A stretch of DNA of 64,000 nt from Rotaria sp. Silwood1 (GCA_905250075.1 CAJNOP010000001.1:2661272-2725271); one strand, 5' to 3'; shown: positions 1-13,016, counted from the first letter of the stretch. Notes: generated from the sequence alone by a model not told the origin. Program-made: numbers and translations.

Positions 1-600
1 TATGACAAAATCAATTAAATCGCTTGAATTGTACAAGAGATATTCACGTTAACTTTACCAATGGTATTTTGAGCCTCCCTCCCTCTCCTAGCAATCGGGG
101 TTGAAAATCATTGATTAAATTTTCATAGCAACTGCACAAGTGAAAATAAGAAGTTTGCGTATAGCGAACGATATTGGTTGAACTTTTTTGATCAAAGAGA
201 GAAGCAAACAAAAGAAAGAGTGTAGAATTAAGGTAAACTCCGTCTGTGTAATAGAAGATTATGAGTCTTTTGTTGTGTCTCATTTATTTTCAAAAGCAAA
301 AGAATATCGAGGATTTAGAAAGAGATCACTCTTTAGAATTTTACAAGCTTAGAAATAATATTGACTTCAGTCTTTTAAGGTTTTTGAAGTTTAAAACCTT
401 AACAAATAAGCATATCTTAACGCAAATGTACTAATTAAAATTCTTATTTTGTGAGAAATTAATTAAATAAGTGGAGTCTTCTATTTCAAGGAGAAATCTA
501 CTAATAGTAAGACAATATTTAATGTACGACATTGTATGTAAATTCTACATTTTAGCCCTAAAAAGGCTGCATGAACAAGTTTTCTTTCTAATATATTTAC
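1..600. other. Probable intron of the APC1 gene; no exon recognised
   Basis: This stretch follows the donor at 600 of the last visible APC1 exon. I could not find a downstream APC1 exon in it on the minus strand. It holds short open stretches only, with no recognisable motif. It would be a long intron compared with most in this gene. Confidence 0.4.
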
Positions 601-3600
601 TTTAGTACAGAGGACAATACGATTTGTTACTGATGCAATATATGGAAATGGTGATAATTGACTACCATTATCAGATTTTGATAAGAAAAGACGTGCCCAT
701 TTTAAATAGCTTGGTGGTGTTTGATCAAATAATCTTGGCATAAATATATTTGAAGCAACTAAAATATAATAATGAATTTTAAATAAATTTAGATGAAGAA
801 ATTAATTTACTTGGAGATAATTGATGAGTTTTACGAACACGTTTCGAAATTTTCCAATTTTCAGCCAAATAATAATGACGATATTCATGTAAATCAAAAT
901 CACTAAAATATTATATAGAATAATCAGTTTAATTTATTTTCAAAAAGAGACAAAAAATTGCACTATTTAATATTCATAAAATTCTGTTTGAACTTACAGA
1001 ATTTATAAACGGAAACGCATACAATAAAAATTTGTTTTCTTATTTTATGTGACGTGGCTAACGCTAATTTTACAATAATAACTCGAAGAAATCAATATCT
1101 AAAGGCTAGGTTTTTTTCCGAGTATCTAGAGTAAATCAACAAATACATTTTATGTAGAAATTAGCTAAAAGAAATCTCTCGTTGTATATTTTCTTGATGT
1201 TCTCACATATCAATTACTTATATGAAAATGACTAGACATATAACTAAAATTTGAACAAGTACAAAAGAATCTGATTCAATTCATTCTAAAAACTGTCTTA
1301 GCTTGAGTTCTGATTGAATTTCAAATATGAGAAAATAATAAATGAAATATTTACCAAGCTAAAAGATATAAAAGTTCAAGTAATGGTGTACAATCTTTTG
1401 TATGATTTAATGTTAAATCCTACAAAAAAAAACAATAATATATAGAAATTCATATGAAATTCCTTGTTTCTTTTTTCATCTTACTTCATAAATAACATGT
1501 AAAGCACAAAGAATTTGTCCTGCATGTGCATAAAGTGGATCATTAGAATTAATTGTTGTATATCGATTAGTTCGTTGTTGTTTAGGTTTATCATTTCTAT
1601 CAATATGTGTTAATGTTGGTGTTGATGATACAGCTTTATGTCTTTGTTGTGGAAATATATTTGAGATAATTGCTGGTGATGGATGTTCAACACTACCTGT
1701 TGATGTATCACCTTGTTCAATAAGTAATGATGTACTACTTGTACTACTTATATTATGTGTCCATTCTCGTGCAGCATTTTCATCATTTTCATCATCTGAT
1801 AAACAATCAACATTTGTTGGAATCATTGGAAGATTATTTAATCCATCATCATGTTCATCATGTGATAAATCAGGTGTTTTATCAAGTAATTGTAATGTAA
1901 CATCATCTTTTTTAAATAATTTAAATAAATTTGGTTCAATACGACGTATTTCATTTAACATAAATGGCCAATCTTCATCAGTATCATTAATATCAATTTT
2001 AGTTTTTTTTATTGTTTGTGGTGGTGTTGGTGATGATGATTTAGATTCTAATCGTTTTATATATGAACATTTTCGTAAATCATAACCAATTAATGTTAAT
2101 AATGTTTTAACAAATGTATACCATTCAGCTGGTGAATGTTCATTTATTGGATCAATATTGGATGAATAAAAAATTGCTATAAATTGATTAAATACTTCAC
2201 GTGGTACACATGAACATACAGCTTTTAAAGCAGATAAACCTTAAAATAAAAAGAAAAATTAAATATATTTTTAACATGAGCGGGTCAGCTGTTTTTGATC
2301 ACTGTCAACGAAAAATATTCAGTCCCGATGAAGCTCAGAAAAAAGAAATTTGTTTCCGATCATCGTCATCAGGTCTCGGTTTTGGAACCATCTTGTTCCA
2401 TAGATGTCCATCGCGACTGAGAACCTGCGGCTACCACGATGGTATTAATATAAATATTTCGGTTTCCAAGGACGTGATTGATTTGAACTAAAATCGCTGG
2501 TGCTAATCGACCAGATTTGCTGAGAGCCTTACAGTATCATATATACGAGCACCGAGATTCTGTGCAAACTCATGTATTTTTGAAATTTCTTCCTACAAAA
2601 GCTACCGCCGATGCGGCGGTATTATAAAAATCTCTCCCAAACTGCTGCCACGTCGGAATAGTTTTTCCAAAAAGCCTGACGCTGCCACGACGCCACTACC
2701 ACACAGCAGTGCTGCCATAGACATTTCTATCTTGTCCATATGTAATCAAAAACTTACATAATGGTGTATGGCAAATGTTAGGTAATTCAACAGTATAATA
2801 ACGATTGTTTTGTAATTTAAGATTAAATAATCGACCACGAACATCATCAAGTGCTTCATAACGTGTTGTTGATAAGAAATTTCCTGGATTTGTTGTGCCA
2901 CCAGGTGTATGAATATTTGATATTGTTGTTGGATTTAAATCATTGAGACTTTCATCACAAAGAAATGATTGAGGATGAGGAGTTGGTGTTAATGTTGATG
3001 AAACTGGTGATGAAGGAAATTTCTAAAACGATATTATTTTATTTTAGAGAAAAAGAAATTTTTAAAAGAAAAAAGTCTACTAGTGGTAATGGTGTTCGAT
3101 GAAAACTTGTTGGACGACTTGATGTTCGAACACGTTGATAAGGTGTATAACGTAGAAATGAATTTGATGATAATGGACCAGTTTCTTCATGTAGAAGAAC
3201 TTTAGCAATCTAAAAATTGATTTTTTTATACTAATAATTGCAAAACTCTTCACTGGTATAGAAATATCATCTCATTTTAAATAACATCTTATTTTGAAAT
3301 TGCACATCAATTTGTAAGTTAGAAGTTTTCTAAATTTTTTCAATTAAATTTAACTTACTTTTGATGCACCGGAATACAGAAGAATTGAACGCGATAAATC
3401 AAGTACAACAAGAAATTTTAATGACTAAAACAACATTAATTTAATATAATCATTTCAATGTACGAAAAAAAAAAGAAAACATTTTCATACAGCAACAAAA
3501 ACTGCATCTCTTGCATTGATTGTTTCAACTTTATTTACACCAGTATTCACTGTTCCAAGTGTTGTTTTTTCAAGTAAAACCAGTCTAAAATAATATATTC

Positions 3601-6464
3601 ATTTTAAACAATAAGACTTATCCTATTTCATTTTTACCGTAATTGTCTAATATGTGGCATTAGAAAAGCGACCCATCGATGATCAGACAAATCTCTTACA
3701 CCGAAAAATTTCGTTGCACATTGTTCTGGATCTCTATAGTCAACAACAAAGAAAACCAAACATTTGAAAAATTTCATTTCATTTATCATATTACTTCGAT
3801 AATGAATTAAATGATGTATCTGCCCAAATAAATTCAACACAATAATCTGGACAAAGTGGATCAGGTATTGAATTTGAATGTGCAGCACAATCAGCATTAA
3901 GTGTAGCCATAAAACTTCCATTTGTACCCATTCGATCAATTAATGCTGTTGTTGGAAAATTTGATAAATTATTTGTTCCACCAGCATTACCCATCGTTAA
4001 TGTTGAACATGAAAATGGTGTTGCACTCATGGATGATAAAAATTGTGCTGATGGTAAACGAGATGTTGCACGATTAATTGAATCAGATAATGGTGATCGT
4101 CTATAACACATAAAAAGAATATATAGTAGATCATCGTAAAATTTTTAGACAAGAAGTTTATTGACTTTTGATCAACTAGAAAATATTTTCAATGGTCCAA
4201 AATTTATGAGTTTTTCGAATAAGGGCTTAGAAATTTTGTCTCTTGAGAGAACATATGCAAGTGCCTGCAGAACACTATTTCACTTTATATTATGCTTATG
4301 AGTAAGTCTCGATGAAATAAAGATACATTTTGATGAAGTTTGTACTGAGAGCAAAGCATCTCCGAAAAATCCAAAACAAAGAATTTTGACTTGAAATTCG
4401 ACCTTTAAACATGGTTGATAGCTCTTAGATCATTTTAGAGATATTCAATTTCAAATTAGATTCGATTATAGTGTCGTCCTATGACAAATCGATGCTTTAT
4501 TAGAAATTAACTATCTCGAGAAAGACATGTTTGTTTTGGTTGAAACTTTCAGAACAATGTAATGACTGTAAAACTTGTCTATAGATCAAAGTTCAAGTCC
4601 ATACTCTTTGTTTTGGATTTTTCGGCAATATCTTTCCTCTTAGTAAAGTCAGTTTCTGTTAGAAAATAATGAAATATTCTTTGAAATGGTCAACTAAATT
4701 GTTTGAACGAAAAATTTTGGTTTTTGCTTTCGACAAGACATTTCAATTTTCATTTCTTCTAAATACTCATTTTTGAAAAATCAACACATATCTTCGGTTC
4801 AAAAGAGCTCTTTAAAAAACGCTTATGACCTCAGTTAGGTAAAAACTACAGTTAAGTCTAATATAATATTTTTTTAGAGAAGTGTTCACTCTAGAAAACG
4901 ATCGATTCCGACAATTTTTAACATGTTCGAAAAATAGACTTATAGAATAAATAAAAACCTATTTCACTACTCTAGAACAAAACATAAGATAAAATTTTCG
5001 AGGATATTTTCTATCGAATCAAAAACAATCAAACATCTTATCTAAAAACTTTCTGATCACACTATTATACATACGAAATAACAGCCATTGATGCTAATCG
5101 TCTTGGATTTGTTAATAAATTACTTGGATTTGGTGATGAATTTGTTGCAACATTACTTGTTGTTCCACCTGTAACTGTTGTTGTTAATATACTTGAACGA
5201 CGTGATAATGTATTATTCATCATTGATATTTGTGCAAGTGACATATTCGGTTGAGTCAATAATGTATTTGTATTTAATGTTTGATAATTATTTCCTTGTA
5301 CTAAATGACTTTCATTTAATGTTGGTAATGTCATATTTGTTGCTTGATGACGATCCTTTTATTAAAAAAAAAATAAAAAGTAAAATTAATTAAAACGAAA
5401 TCAATAAATTTTTTTGTTGTTATTGAAAATTTACTTCATCAGTGCATTTTCGTAATAACCATAAACTATGTACTCGATCGATTTCATCAAAACGTAATAT
5501 AAGTTGTTCATCACTAGCTAAACCTGCTGTTGTATAAACATGTTTATCAAAACTATAAAACCATTCCCCATGATGTCTTGATATAACGGGTTTCACTTCA
5601 TCAAGTGGATGTGATAGAGAAAATAAATTTGGTAGATAATGATCATTTCTATATTAAAGAAAAACAGAAAGATTCGATAAAGAAAAAATGATGAAATAAA
5701 ATATTTACGATTGTCTTTCAATCATTAAACCATTTCGAAATGGCCAAACTTTTGATACCTTTTAACGAAAAAAAAAAACAAGAAATTTATATATTTTAAT
5801 ATTTTCTGTTTATCTTATTTATATACAGAAAATGGTAGAGCAACTTTTGTATATCCACTATCCATGCCAAAAACAGTTAAACAATTATGTTCCATTACAA
5901 TTGGAAATTCTGTTCCACCATGTTCACCTAATATTAAAAACAAAAATAATTAGAATAAAAGATTTTTGCTTTTGTTTTTTTTTGAAATTTACAAGACATA
6001 GAACATTGATCAAATTTTGTCCATAAAAGCTAAACAAAAAAAATCAAATAGAACTTTTTGTATCTTCGAATTTATTTTTCGTTTTTACTTTTTTTGGTAT
6101 AGTATCAGTAGTAAATTTCATATAAGATGGACATTGAATATTTTGAAGAGGATATGTCCAAATGATATGTGAACCTCGAGCATAAATTTCTTCATCGCCT
6201 TGTTGATTACTTGTCGCACTTATTGACCATAATTCCTTTTTATTAAAACAAAAAAAGAAAGAAAATCTGATTTTTTATGTATTATTGAAATTATTATATT
6301 AACTTGTTCAGTATTTATAGTGGTATCTTCATCGATATAATTTGCTCCGTTAGGTTTAAATGGAGCGACTTTACTAACACTAATTGTAGCTAAATAAAAT
6401 TGAAACATATTTATTTTTAACTTTGAATTCGTACGAAAATAAAAATTTTACCTGCTGGTTGCAT
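601..6464 (-). CDS. ANAPC1: Anaphase-promoting complex subunit 1 (APC1), N-terminal half, 18 exons, runs off the left edge
   Basis: APC1 is the large scaffold of the nuclear APC/C ubiquitin ligase that drives mitotic exit. Exons on the minus strand: 6464-6452, 6389-6304, 6235-6089, 6029-5993, 5927-5827, 5758-5709, 5648-5435, 5355-5075, 4100-3795, 3733-3638, 3584-3491, 3424-3359, 3209-3081, 3022-2758, 2239-1485, 1419-1355, 902-811, 758-601. All phases agree and give about 985 aa. Family resemblance, from memory of human APC1, is clear in segments such as VSKVWPFRNGLMIER, FSLSHPLDEVKP, DRVHSLWLLRKC, AEWYTFVKTLLTLIGYDL and AGQILCALHVIYE. The order matches the N-terminal beta-propeller and middle region. 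Between them lie Ser/Thr/Asn-rich loops, probably disordered (exon 5355-5075 and parts of 4100-3795 and 2239-1485). The start ATG at 6464 gives MQPA joined to TISVSKVAPF. The C-terminal half (PC repeats) is not in the window. The last donor at 600 is a good GTAAAT, so truncation by the window edge is likelier than decay. Confidence 0.9.
2240..2757. repeat. GC-richer insertion filling a 518-nt APC1 intron
   Basis: Neighbouring introns in APC1 are mostly about 45-160 nt, but this one is 518 nt. From about 2275 to 2745 it is visibly richer in G and C than its surroundings, including a run of CTGCCA/CGCC-type words near 2600-2720. Near its ends there is a short inverted match (GTTTTTGATCAC at 2292 against GTAATCAAAAAC at 2742). 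An open frame of 96 codons on the plus strand (2201-2491) matches no family I know. I read this as a mobile-element remnant such as a non-autonomous DNA element or SINE. The boundaries are approximate. Confidence 0.45.
4342..4645. repeat. Inverted repeat (foldback) inside the largest APC1 intron
   Basis: The 974-nt intron 5074-4101 contains two arms, 4342-4396 and 4592-4645, that are reverse complements over about 55 bp. They include a perfect core (CCGAAAAATCCAAAACAAAG and its complement). The spacer is about 195 bp. No open frame lies between the arms. It looks like a degenerate foldback or MITE-type element. Confidence 0.6.
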
Positions 6465-8159
6465 TGCTCGATTAGTTCGAAATAATTTTAGATTAAATAC
6501 AATTGTTCATCTAGAAAAAGAACGAAGACCGTTCGTTGTTTCGCATCATATTAAGATTGGTTATGATATTAACCAATGGTATATAAAAACTGTTTTTTTG
6601 TCAACATTGAAAACATTTGAATTATTGAATTAAATCATTATATTCGAATATAGAAGTCTAGAACGAATATTGAGAACCATTCCATATAGATTTCATAATC
6701 GATTTTCCTAAATAATGTCACTGAAATTAGGCGATATCTGATCACGTAGAAGCGACAGGGATGTTCTTCGGAGTGGGGAGGTGATCCTCGAAGCTTGAAA
6801 AACTTTGATTTTTTTTCTACCGGAGTATTAGCGTTGTTTTCTCGTCGATTTGCAAGGAAGCGCTCAAATTCAGTTAATCCTACCAATTTTCCATACAATT
6901 CCATTCCCATTCTAGCAATTTCAGAAAATTCCTGTGCAGAAGTCTCAATTCAAAGACAGAGCGACTGAATATATCGTTTCTTCGAAGAGTGTGATGAGTG
7001 ACAGATTTGTATTGTGTCTATCTATTTTGTTTTCGTACGATCGGAAAATAGGTCAAATAATAATATGTGAATCTGGACTCAACAAAAAGAAGTTGAACTT
7101 TTAATTGTACAAATATGAGTTGTTCTATGAATAGATCTTTAATTATGCCAAAAACTACAATCATAGATGATACTATTCATAATGCTATTCTAATCTCATC
7201 CATTCCATTAGTTTTTTCCATTACATTTCATTATCTATATTTATATATTAGTCTATCCAGCCAAAAGTTTTAAAATAGGATTTTAATGATAGTAAAATAT
7301 TATTTAGTTAGAACAGCACATGAAACAGAAAGGATTTATTGCTCATCGTTATACCTTGAGAAAAAAACTGGCTCTCAATCTTGCATTCTTCCCTCTATTT
7401 TAAGCTCTATTCCGGATACTAGAGTACAAAATCGACAAGAATGAGAGAAAAAAATTTGAAAGGAATTTCTATTTCCTCATTAATCAATATATTATTCTGT
7501 TTTTAAAAGAAAAGCATAAGATTTAACGTTCCGATCGTTCTAATGATTATACTTATAGCAACGTTCAGCCCTATAAACCATTTCTTTTCTCATAACCTAG
7601 GTTATCAAACGTCTGATTTTTTTCTCACCATAAATTTGCAACAGCTCTATTTCAACACACTTGTAAAATTTAGCTACATGATTCGTAATGGATAAAATGA
7701 AATTTTTAGAGACATCTCTAGATCAAAAATCACTGATGTTAAAAACTGTTAGCATCACAAATCACACTTATAGAAATCTATCATTGATCGATTTCATGAA
7801 AGATAGTAAATATCAATCCTAACGTAGAAATGTCTCATTCTCTAATAAAGAAGAAAATTAGCATTTTCAACAAATTGCATAATTATGTTTTAAAACAAAT
7901 AATTACAAACGATTTAGACAAGCAATTTATTAATTGATGGAGATTTCAAGTATATAAAAAAAAATCATAAACAAGAAAATAATCAGTAACTCAACTGAAA
8001 CTAATAAAGATTAATTCATTGGCAAATTTAATTTTATATAATTTATTTTCCATATTTCAAAATTTTTTTTACAAACAAGAATAGCTTCAGAAAAAATCAA
8101 CACACCTAATTGCGAGTATAAAAGAAGTATATAAAATATAAATTGTTCAAATTTAATCA
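6465..8159. other. Intergenic region upstream of APC1
   Basis: This lies between the APC1 start (minus) and the 3' end of the next minus-strand gene. It should hold the APC1 promoter and 5' UTR. A slightly GC-richer patch at about 6660-6930 has a 90-codon open frame on the minus strand without recognisable domains. Otherwise I see only AT-rich sequence. Confidence 0.4.
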
Positions 8160-9069
8160 CTAGTCATATTTAAACTCATCAGGCTTATCATTATAATAAG
8201 GTGGCATTGGTGCTGACGGTGCCATTGGTGCTGATGGTTGCATTGTTCGATTATTGTAACGATTTCGTAGGTTATCAATTTGATCAAAAAATTTAATAAC
8301 ACGTTTTGTTAGAAGTTTCTCAATAAGTGTCATAAATGGTTTGGCAATAAATGAAAACATTCCTAATTTTCTATAAATAAGTCGACGTGTATAAAAACTT
8401 AAACCTGTATTAATAATTCCATCAATAGCTATATTACGTGATGGAAGTAATTGTGGATTTTCTAAACAAAAAAAAGCAAAAAGAAATAATTCGTTTAAAT
8501 AATAATGACAGATTGTTTTTTTTTCAAAAGTTTTCTTTACCTTTATAAAATTTTACATCACGTTGACTCATTGAATATAATTGAGATACATTTGTAATTA
8601 CAGTTGTCACGTCGCTTGAAAAAATTTTAATTAAATGAAGAATTCCAGCAAGTATACCAACAATAATTGCCAATGGTATACCAACAGTAACAAAATGTAT
8701 TAACCGTTGTGGAAATGAACGTTTTGGTCGTTGAGGTTGAGCTTCTGGTGGTGGAGCTGATATTGGTGTATCAGAATTTAAATGTGATAGAATATTTGAA
8801 AATGTTATTGTTTCATCTTCAATAAATAATGATCGAGCAGTTATTTTTAATGCTGGACGAACTAAAGAAAATACTGCAAATTTAACACTTGATAAATGAT
8901 CAAGTGCAGTAACTAATGGTTCTCGACAATAAGCTGAAACATCAAATTTATCACCGATCATTCGTGCATAAGGTGGAAAACTTCCTACAGCAAAAAAAAG
9001 AGAAATTTTATTAATTAATTTTTGGTTTTTTTTTCGAATAATTCAATTTATCACTTTACCTGTAGTCAT
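8160..9069 (-). CDS. Uncharacterised membrane protein, three exons (about 250 aa)
   Basis: I do not recognise the family. Exons on the minus strand are 9069-9060 (MTT plus one base), 8984-8541 and 8461-8160; phases join correctly and the stop is at 8162-8160. The protein begins MTTGSFPPYARMIGDKFDVS. It has a proline-rich linker (TPISAPPPEAQPQRPKR) followed by one clear hydrophobic segment of about 25 residues (VGIPLAIIVGILAGILHLIKIF). A basic, partly amphipathic region follows (FYTRRLIYRKLG, KRVIKFFDQIDNLRNRYNNR). The tail is rich in proline and methionine, with the near-repeat SAPMAPSAPMPP. There is no signal peptide. A single-pass or hairpin membrane protein of an internal organelle is possible, but this is inference. 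Its 5' end faces the EF-hand/PLAT gene across a 2 kb gap. Confidence 0.75.
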
Positions 9070-11097
9070 GTTCACGAACAATATTACGTAAAATTTGAAA
9101 ACAATTATTCAACTATATCAATATAAATGTTTGTTAGTGGATTGAGTCCAAAAGAATGTTCGCTACGTCCAAATAAAAATCGAAAATATAGTAGTGTCCT
9201 CTGTTGATTGTGGGTGGCAAGAAAGAAAGAAGGATTTTACGCAGTACGTTGTATTTTCTCGAACAACAAATGAATCATGATTGATATATTGACTAAAATA
9301 AAAAAATAAGTTCATTACTGGTTTGAAATGCTATTACTAATATGAACATCTTCATTTATTCATAAATTTTCAATTGATATCATATAAAAAAAGTTATTTC
9401 TACCATTTTGGAAACAGCGATTAATTTTTACAAACATTTCTTACTCACAATAAACTAATATCATCGGATTGGTTAAAACATTGCATGACTATATTTTTTA
9501 TATTTTTCTATTATTTAAAATTAAATAGAAAAAAGAAAATAAGTTAGAAATGAATAAGAATCTGTTAATTTTATTCATAGAGATATTTATTATATATTAT
9601 TGATGATTAAATAACATAAGAATTTCGTTTATTCACAGGAATATTATATAATACAGACATGGACATGATTTTCATATATGTTCAATACAGTTAGATATGC
9701 AATTTGAGATGTATATATGTCTATGATTAATAAATGTGAAACAAAAAACAGAAGATGCTCGAGTAAATCTTTTAAAATTTTAAGTAGATGTTGTCACAAG
9801 AACAATATTTTGAACTTTTGTTATATTTATAATGGAAAAAAATGCTCAAAAGTTTTTGCATGTCCTGACTTTGACAACATGCCAGGATAAGTAAAAGAAT
9901 TTTTTCATCAGATTATCTACCACAGTTAAGAACTTTTTAGAGAACACTCACATGCACACACGCAATGATAAAGAAACTTTTTAAGGACATTGAGCATTCA
10001 TTTAATTATGTCTCTAATTCTAACATTCGAGACTAGTAACTTTAACAATCAAAACAACAGAGTTAATTTTAAATATATACATATTCATTAGATGTTCTTT
10101 TTTAATGCTTGCCATTGTTATTTCACGTCTTAAATTATTTCTATATGACGCGTGATCATATCTATTAAATTAAATTAATTATTCACTATTAAACCTTTAC
10201 ATAAGAGAATTGATTTCGATATATAATTTTTTTCCATTTTATTTATAGTTAATCACCTTCAGAACATGTGATGTTTGAACAAAGAAAAAACAGCAGAAAT
10301 ATGATATTATTGTGCATGACATGTGAAAATGTATGTCTCTTTTATTTGCAATCATCTATTTACTGCTCTATAATATTAAAAAGAAAGAAGATTTGAGTTA
10401 TGTGTAAATTCTGTTTGTCGGGACGCTGGTTAAAATAAAACGTTCATCCGATTGTATTACTTACGGATGAAATTTCAAAAAAAAATCATATCCTTGGCCT
10501 TTGATCTTTTAAGAACAAATAAGTTCTTAACCTTAGACTTGTGATTATTTTTTTCTTGTTTAGTATTTTCATTTGTATAAGATCAATGATTGAAATCGAG
10601 ATGACATAATTATTTAAAAAATTGAATAAAATGATTAAAATTTAAAATGAAAGCATTACTTAAAAAAGCATTTTATATTTTTATTAGAACATCAAATGAA
10701 CATCAAATATTAATTCATATATGAATTGAAAAAATAAAAATAAAAAATTTTATTGAGAAACGGAAACAAACGTTTTGTTTAATTACGGTCAATCTAATCT
10801 CTATATATCGTCTTGCGTGTAACTATAACAACAACATAATTTTTTCCTATTCTATAACATGCTCATTCTCCCGTCGAATCAAAAATTCTTTTATAATATC
10901 AAGCAACGATAATGAATACGCCAACTTCTGCTTCTTCTTTTCCCTTTTTTTTTTTCTATCCAAGGTGTCTCCCAGAGAAAATTATAAAAAAAAAAGGAAT
11001 AAACGGAACGAGAGAGAAAAAAAGAAGAAGACAAAACGCAGTATTATAAAGATCTTCATTGGTGTTTCATTAATAACAATATTGTCAAGCTATTGTC
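9070..11097. promoter_or_regulatory. 2 kb intergenic region between two divergent genes
   Basis: The gene at 8160-9069 reads left and the gene at 11098 reads right, so both promoters should lie here. A TATA-like TATTATAAAG occurs at 11041-11050, about 50 nt before the ATG at 11098. A purine-rich stretch (about 10980-11035) precedes it. No gene was found in the AT-rich remainder. Confidence 0.35.
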
Positions 11098-12105
11098 ATG
11101 ACTTCACTGACTTCAAAAGAACTGAATCAACTTACTGAAGAAACTGGTCTAAGTAAACTATCAATACAAGATTGGCACAAACGCTTTATGCAGGAATGTC
11201 CAACGGGTAATATATCGAAAGACCGTTATATTAATTTATATCGTTCATATTATCCTCGGGCACGTAATTCGGATGCATATGCTCAAATGTTATTTACCGC
11301 ATTTGATGATGATCGTGATCAAACATTAAATTTTCGTGAATTTCTTCGTGTTGTAGCAGTTAGTCAAGGTACAGATGAAAAGGCTAAACTTGAACTTGCC
11401 TATAAAGCATACAATCGTAATCAATCAGATGCTAATTTAACACGTAAAGAAATTCAAAATGCTGTTATGGCTATATTAAATTTAGTTGAAACACAAGATG
11501 ATACAGATGAAAATAATGATACAGATAAACGTCAAATAACAATTGAATGGGTTATGAAACGTTTAGGTTATGATGAAAAAAATGAAATAACTAAAAAAGA
11601 ATTTATTCGACGTTGTAAAGGTGATCCAAATCTATATGAATTTTTGGCATTTCATTGTGTACCAAAACCAAATTGTCCTGATGGAGACTTACGTGGAAAA
11701 GAAAAATATAAAATAGCTGTTAAAACTGGTACTGAAGGAAAACGATTAGTTTTATTAAAAGCATCAGGTACAGATGCAAATGTTTATTTAATAATACATG
11801 GTGAAAAAGCCAATTCTGATACTATACAATTGCAACATTCTCAAACACATAAAGATCCATTTGAACATGGACACACAGATGTATTTATACAATTTTTACC
11901 GTCATTGGGTAAAATCAAAGGTGCAACACTTTGGCATACAGGTGATAAATCTCAAGGGTGGTATGTTGAAAATTTAACGATCACAAATGAAACTTTAAAT
12001 ACAATAACATATTTTCCTGTACAACGTTGGCTTGATTCTGATGAATATGATAAAATGACAAAGGTTGAACTTATCCCAAATCAACCACCAGGCTATGCTG
12101 AATAG
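11098..12105 (+). CDS. NCS-like EF-hand protein fused to a PLAT/LH2 domain (335 aa)
   Basis: This intronless gene encodes two modules. Residues 1-185 resemble neuronal calcium sensor/recoverin proteins. They include the CPxG signature of the degenerate first EF-hand (ECPTGNIS, 34-40) and a canonical second loop at 70-81 (D1, D3, D5, T7, N9, E12; Gly6 is Gln). The third loop (106-117) starts with Arg and the fourth is degenerate, so perhaps only one site binds calcium. The N-myristoylation glycine is absent (MTS). Residues 203-313 are a PLAT domain, recognised by TGTEG, GTDANVYLIIHGEK, the TLWHTGDKSQGWYVENLTI strand and FPVQRWLD. PLAT domains bind lipids or membrane partners. A Ca2+-regulated membrane or lipid adaptor is my inference. 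A poly(A) signal AATAAA lies at about 12208. Confidence 0.9.
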   Translation: MTSLTSKELNQLTEETGLSKLSIQDWHKRFMQECPTGNISKDRYINLYRSYYPRARNSDAYAQMLFTAFDDDRDQTLNFREFLRVVAVSQGTDEKAKLELAYKAYNRNQSDANLTRKEIQNAVMAILNLVETQDDTDENNDTDKRQITIEWVMKRLGYDEKNEITKKEFIRRCKGDPNLYEFLAFHCVPKPNCPDGDLRGKEKYKIAVKTGTEGKRLVLLKASGTDANVYLIIHGEKANSDTIQLQHSQTHKDPFEHGHTDVFIQFLPSLGKIKGATLWHTGDKSQGWYVENLTITNETLNTITYFPVQRWLDSDEYDKMTKVELIPNQPPGYAE

Positions 12106-13016
12106 ACTAATGAACATTTTCCTTTTTAAATTATAATATATTCGATATATAGAAAACTTTTCTATACACACACATATATATATACATATTTATCTACTTA
12201 TATTTCAAATAAATATTATCGAAATGAAAATATTATTATGTGTCTTATTTATCTCATCATCAAAAAGAAAAATATTTATTCTAAAAGGTCGTTCGATACG
12301 CATAATAGAAAATAGCTCGGTAAAAAATAATGTTGATGAGCGTTGAAAATAATTTTCTTGATCTATTTTATAAATAGTACTAGATAAACAATGAAGTTTT
12401 TACAAATAATTATAAGTTAAATTAAAAAATATATATCAAATATTACTTTGACAACAAAACAAAAGATAAAAAAGTATTATTCTATCTTAAATTTCTAAAT
12501 ATGAAGTCTTTTCATAACATATTTGATGATATGAAAACTTTTTCTATTCAAAATTAATCGAAAATGAAATTTGAACTTTCCGATTTGATGACAAATAAAA
12601 TTGCATGTGATCGTTTCAAATATCCCTATATCAATATAAAACAGACGTCAGCAATGTTATTCATTAAAAATGAAAACCCATTCATCAATCATTTTTTTGT
12701 CAAATCGACTTTTTTGATCAATAATAAGGTAAAAGAAGAAGAAAAAAACTCAGTTTCGTCGACTTTCGATAAGTACTATTTAGTATGAATAAATTGATAT
12801 TTGTTGAATTAACCACAAAAGAAAATTTTCAAGTTTATTTTGCTTTACAAACTATTGAATTTAAATTACTACAGATAATAAACTAAATATAAAAAAAAAA
12901 AGAAATACAATCTATGACTAGAGATAATGTTTTTAGTTTTTTCAACATGCTGATCATTCAGTTCTTGTTTCCAAATATAAATATACATAAAGATGATGTT
13001 TGTTTTCTTGTATAAT
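12106..13016. other. Intergenic, 3' region of two convergent genes
   Basis: It contains the 3' UTR and poly(A) signal of the EF-hand/PLAT gene, then AT-rich sequence. An open frame at 12564-12788 has the composition of random AT-rich DNA and was not called. Confidence 0.4.

Noticed and set aside
2201-2491. 96-codon open frame on the plus strand
   Set aside because: It starts within an APC1 exon on the opposite strand, lies mostly in its intron, and has no recognisable domain. Better explained as chance openness of a GC-richer insertion.
6638-6910. 90-codon open frame on the minus strand upstream of APC1
   Set aside because: No domain, no splice connection and no support beyond length. Kept only as a compositional patch.
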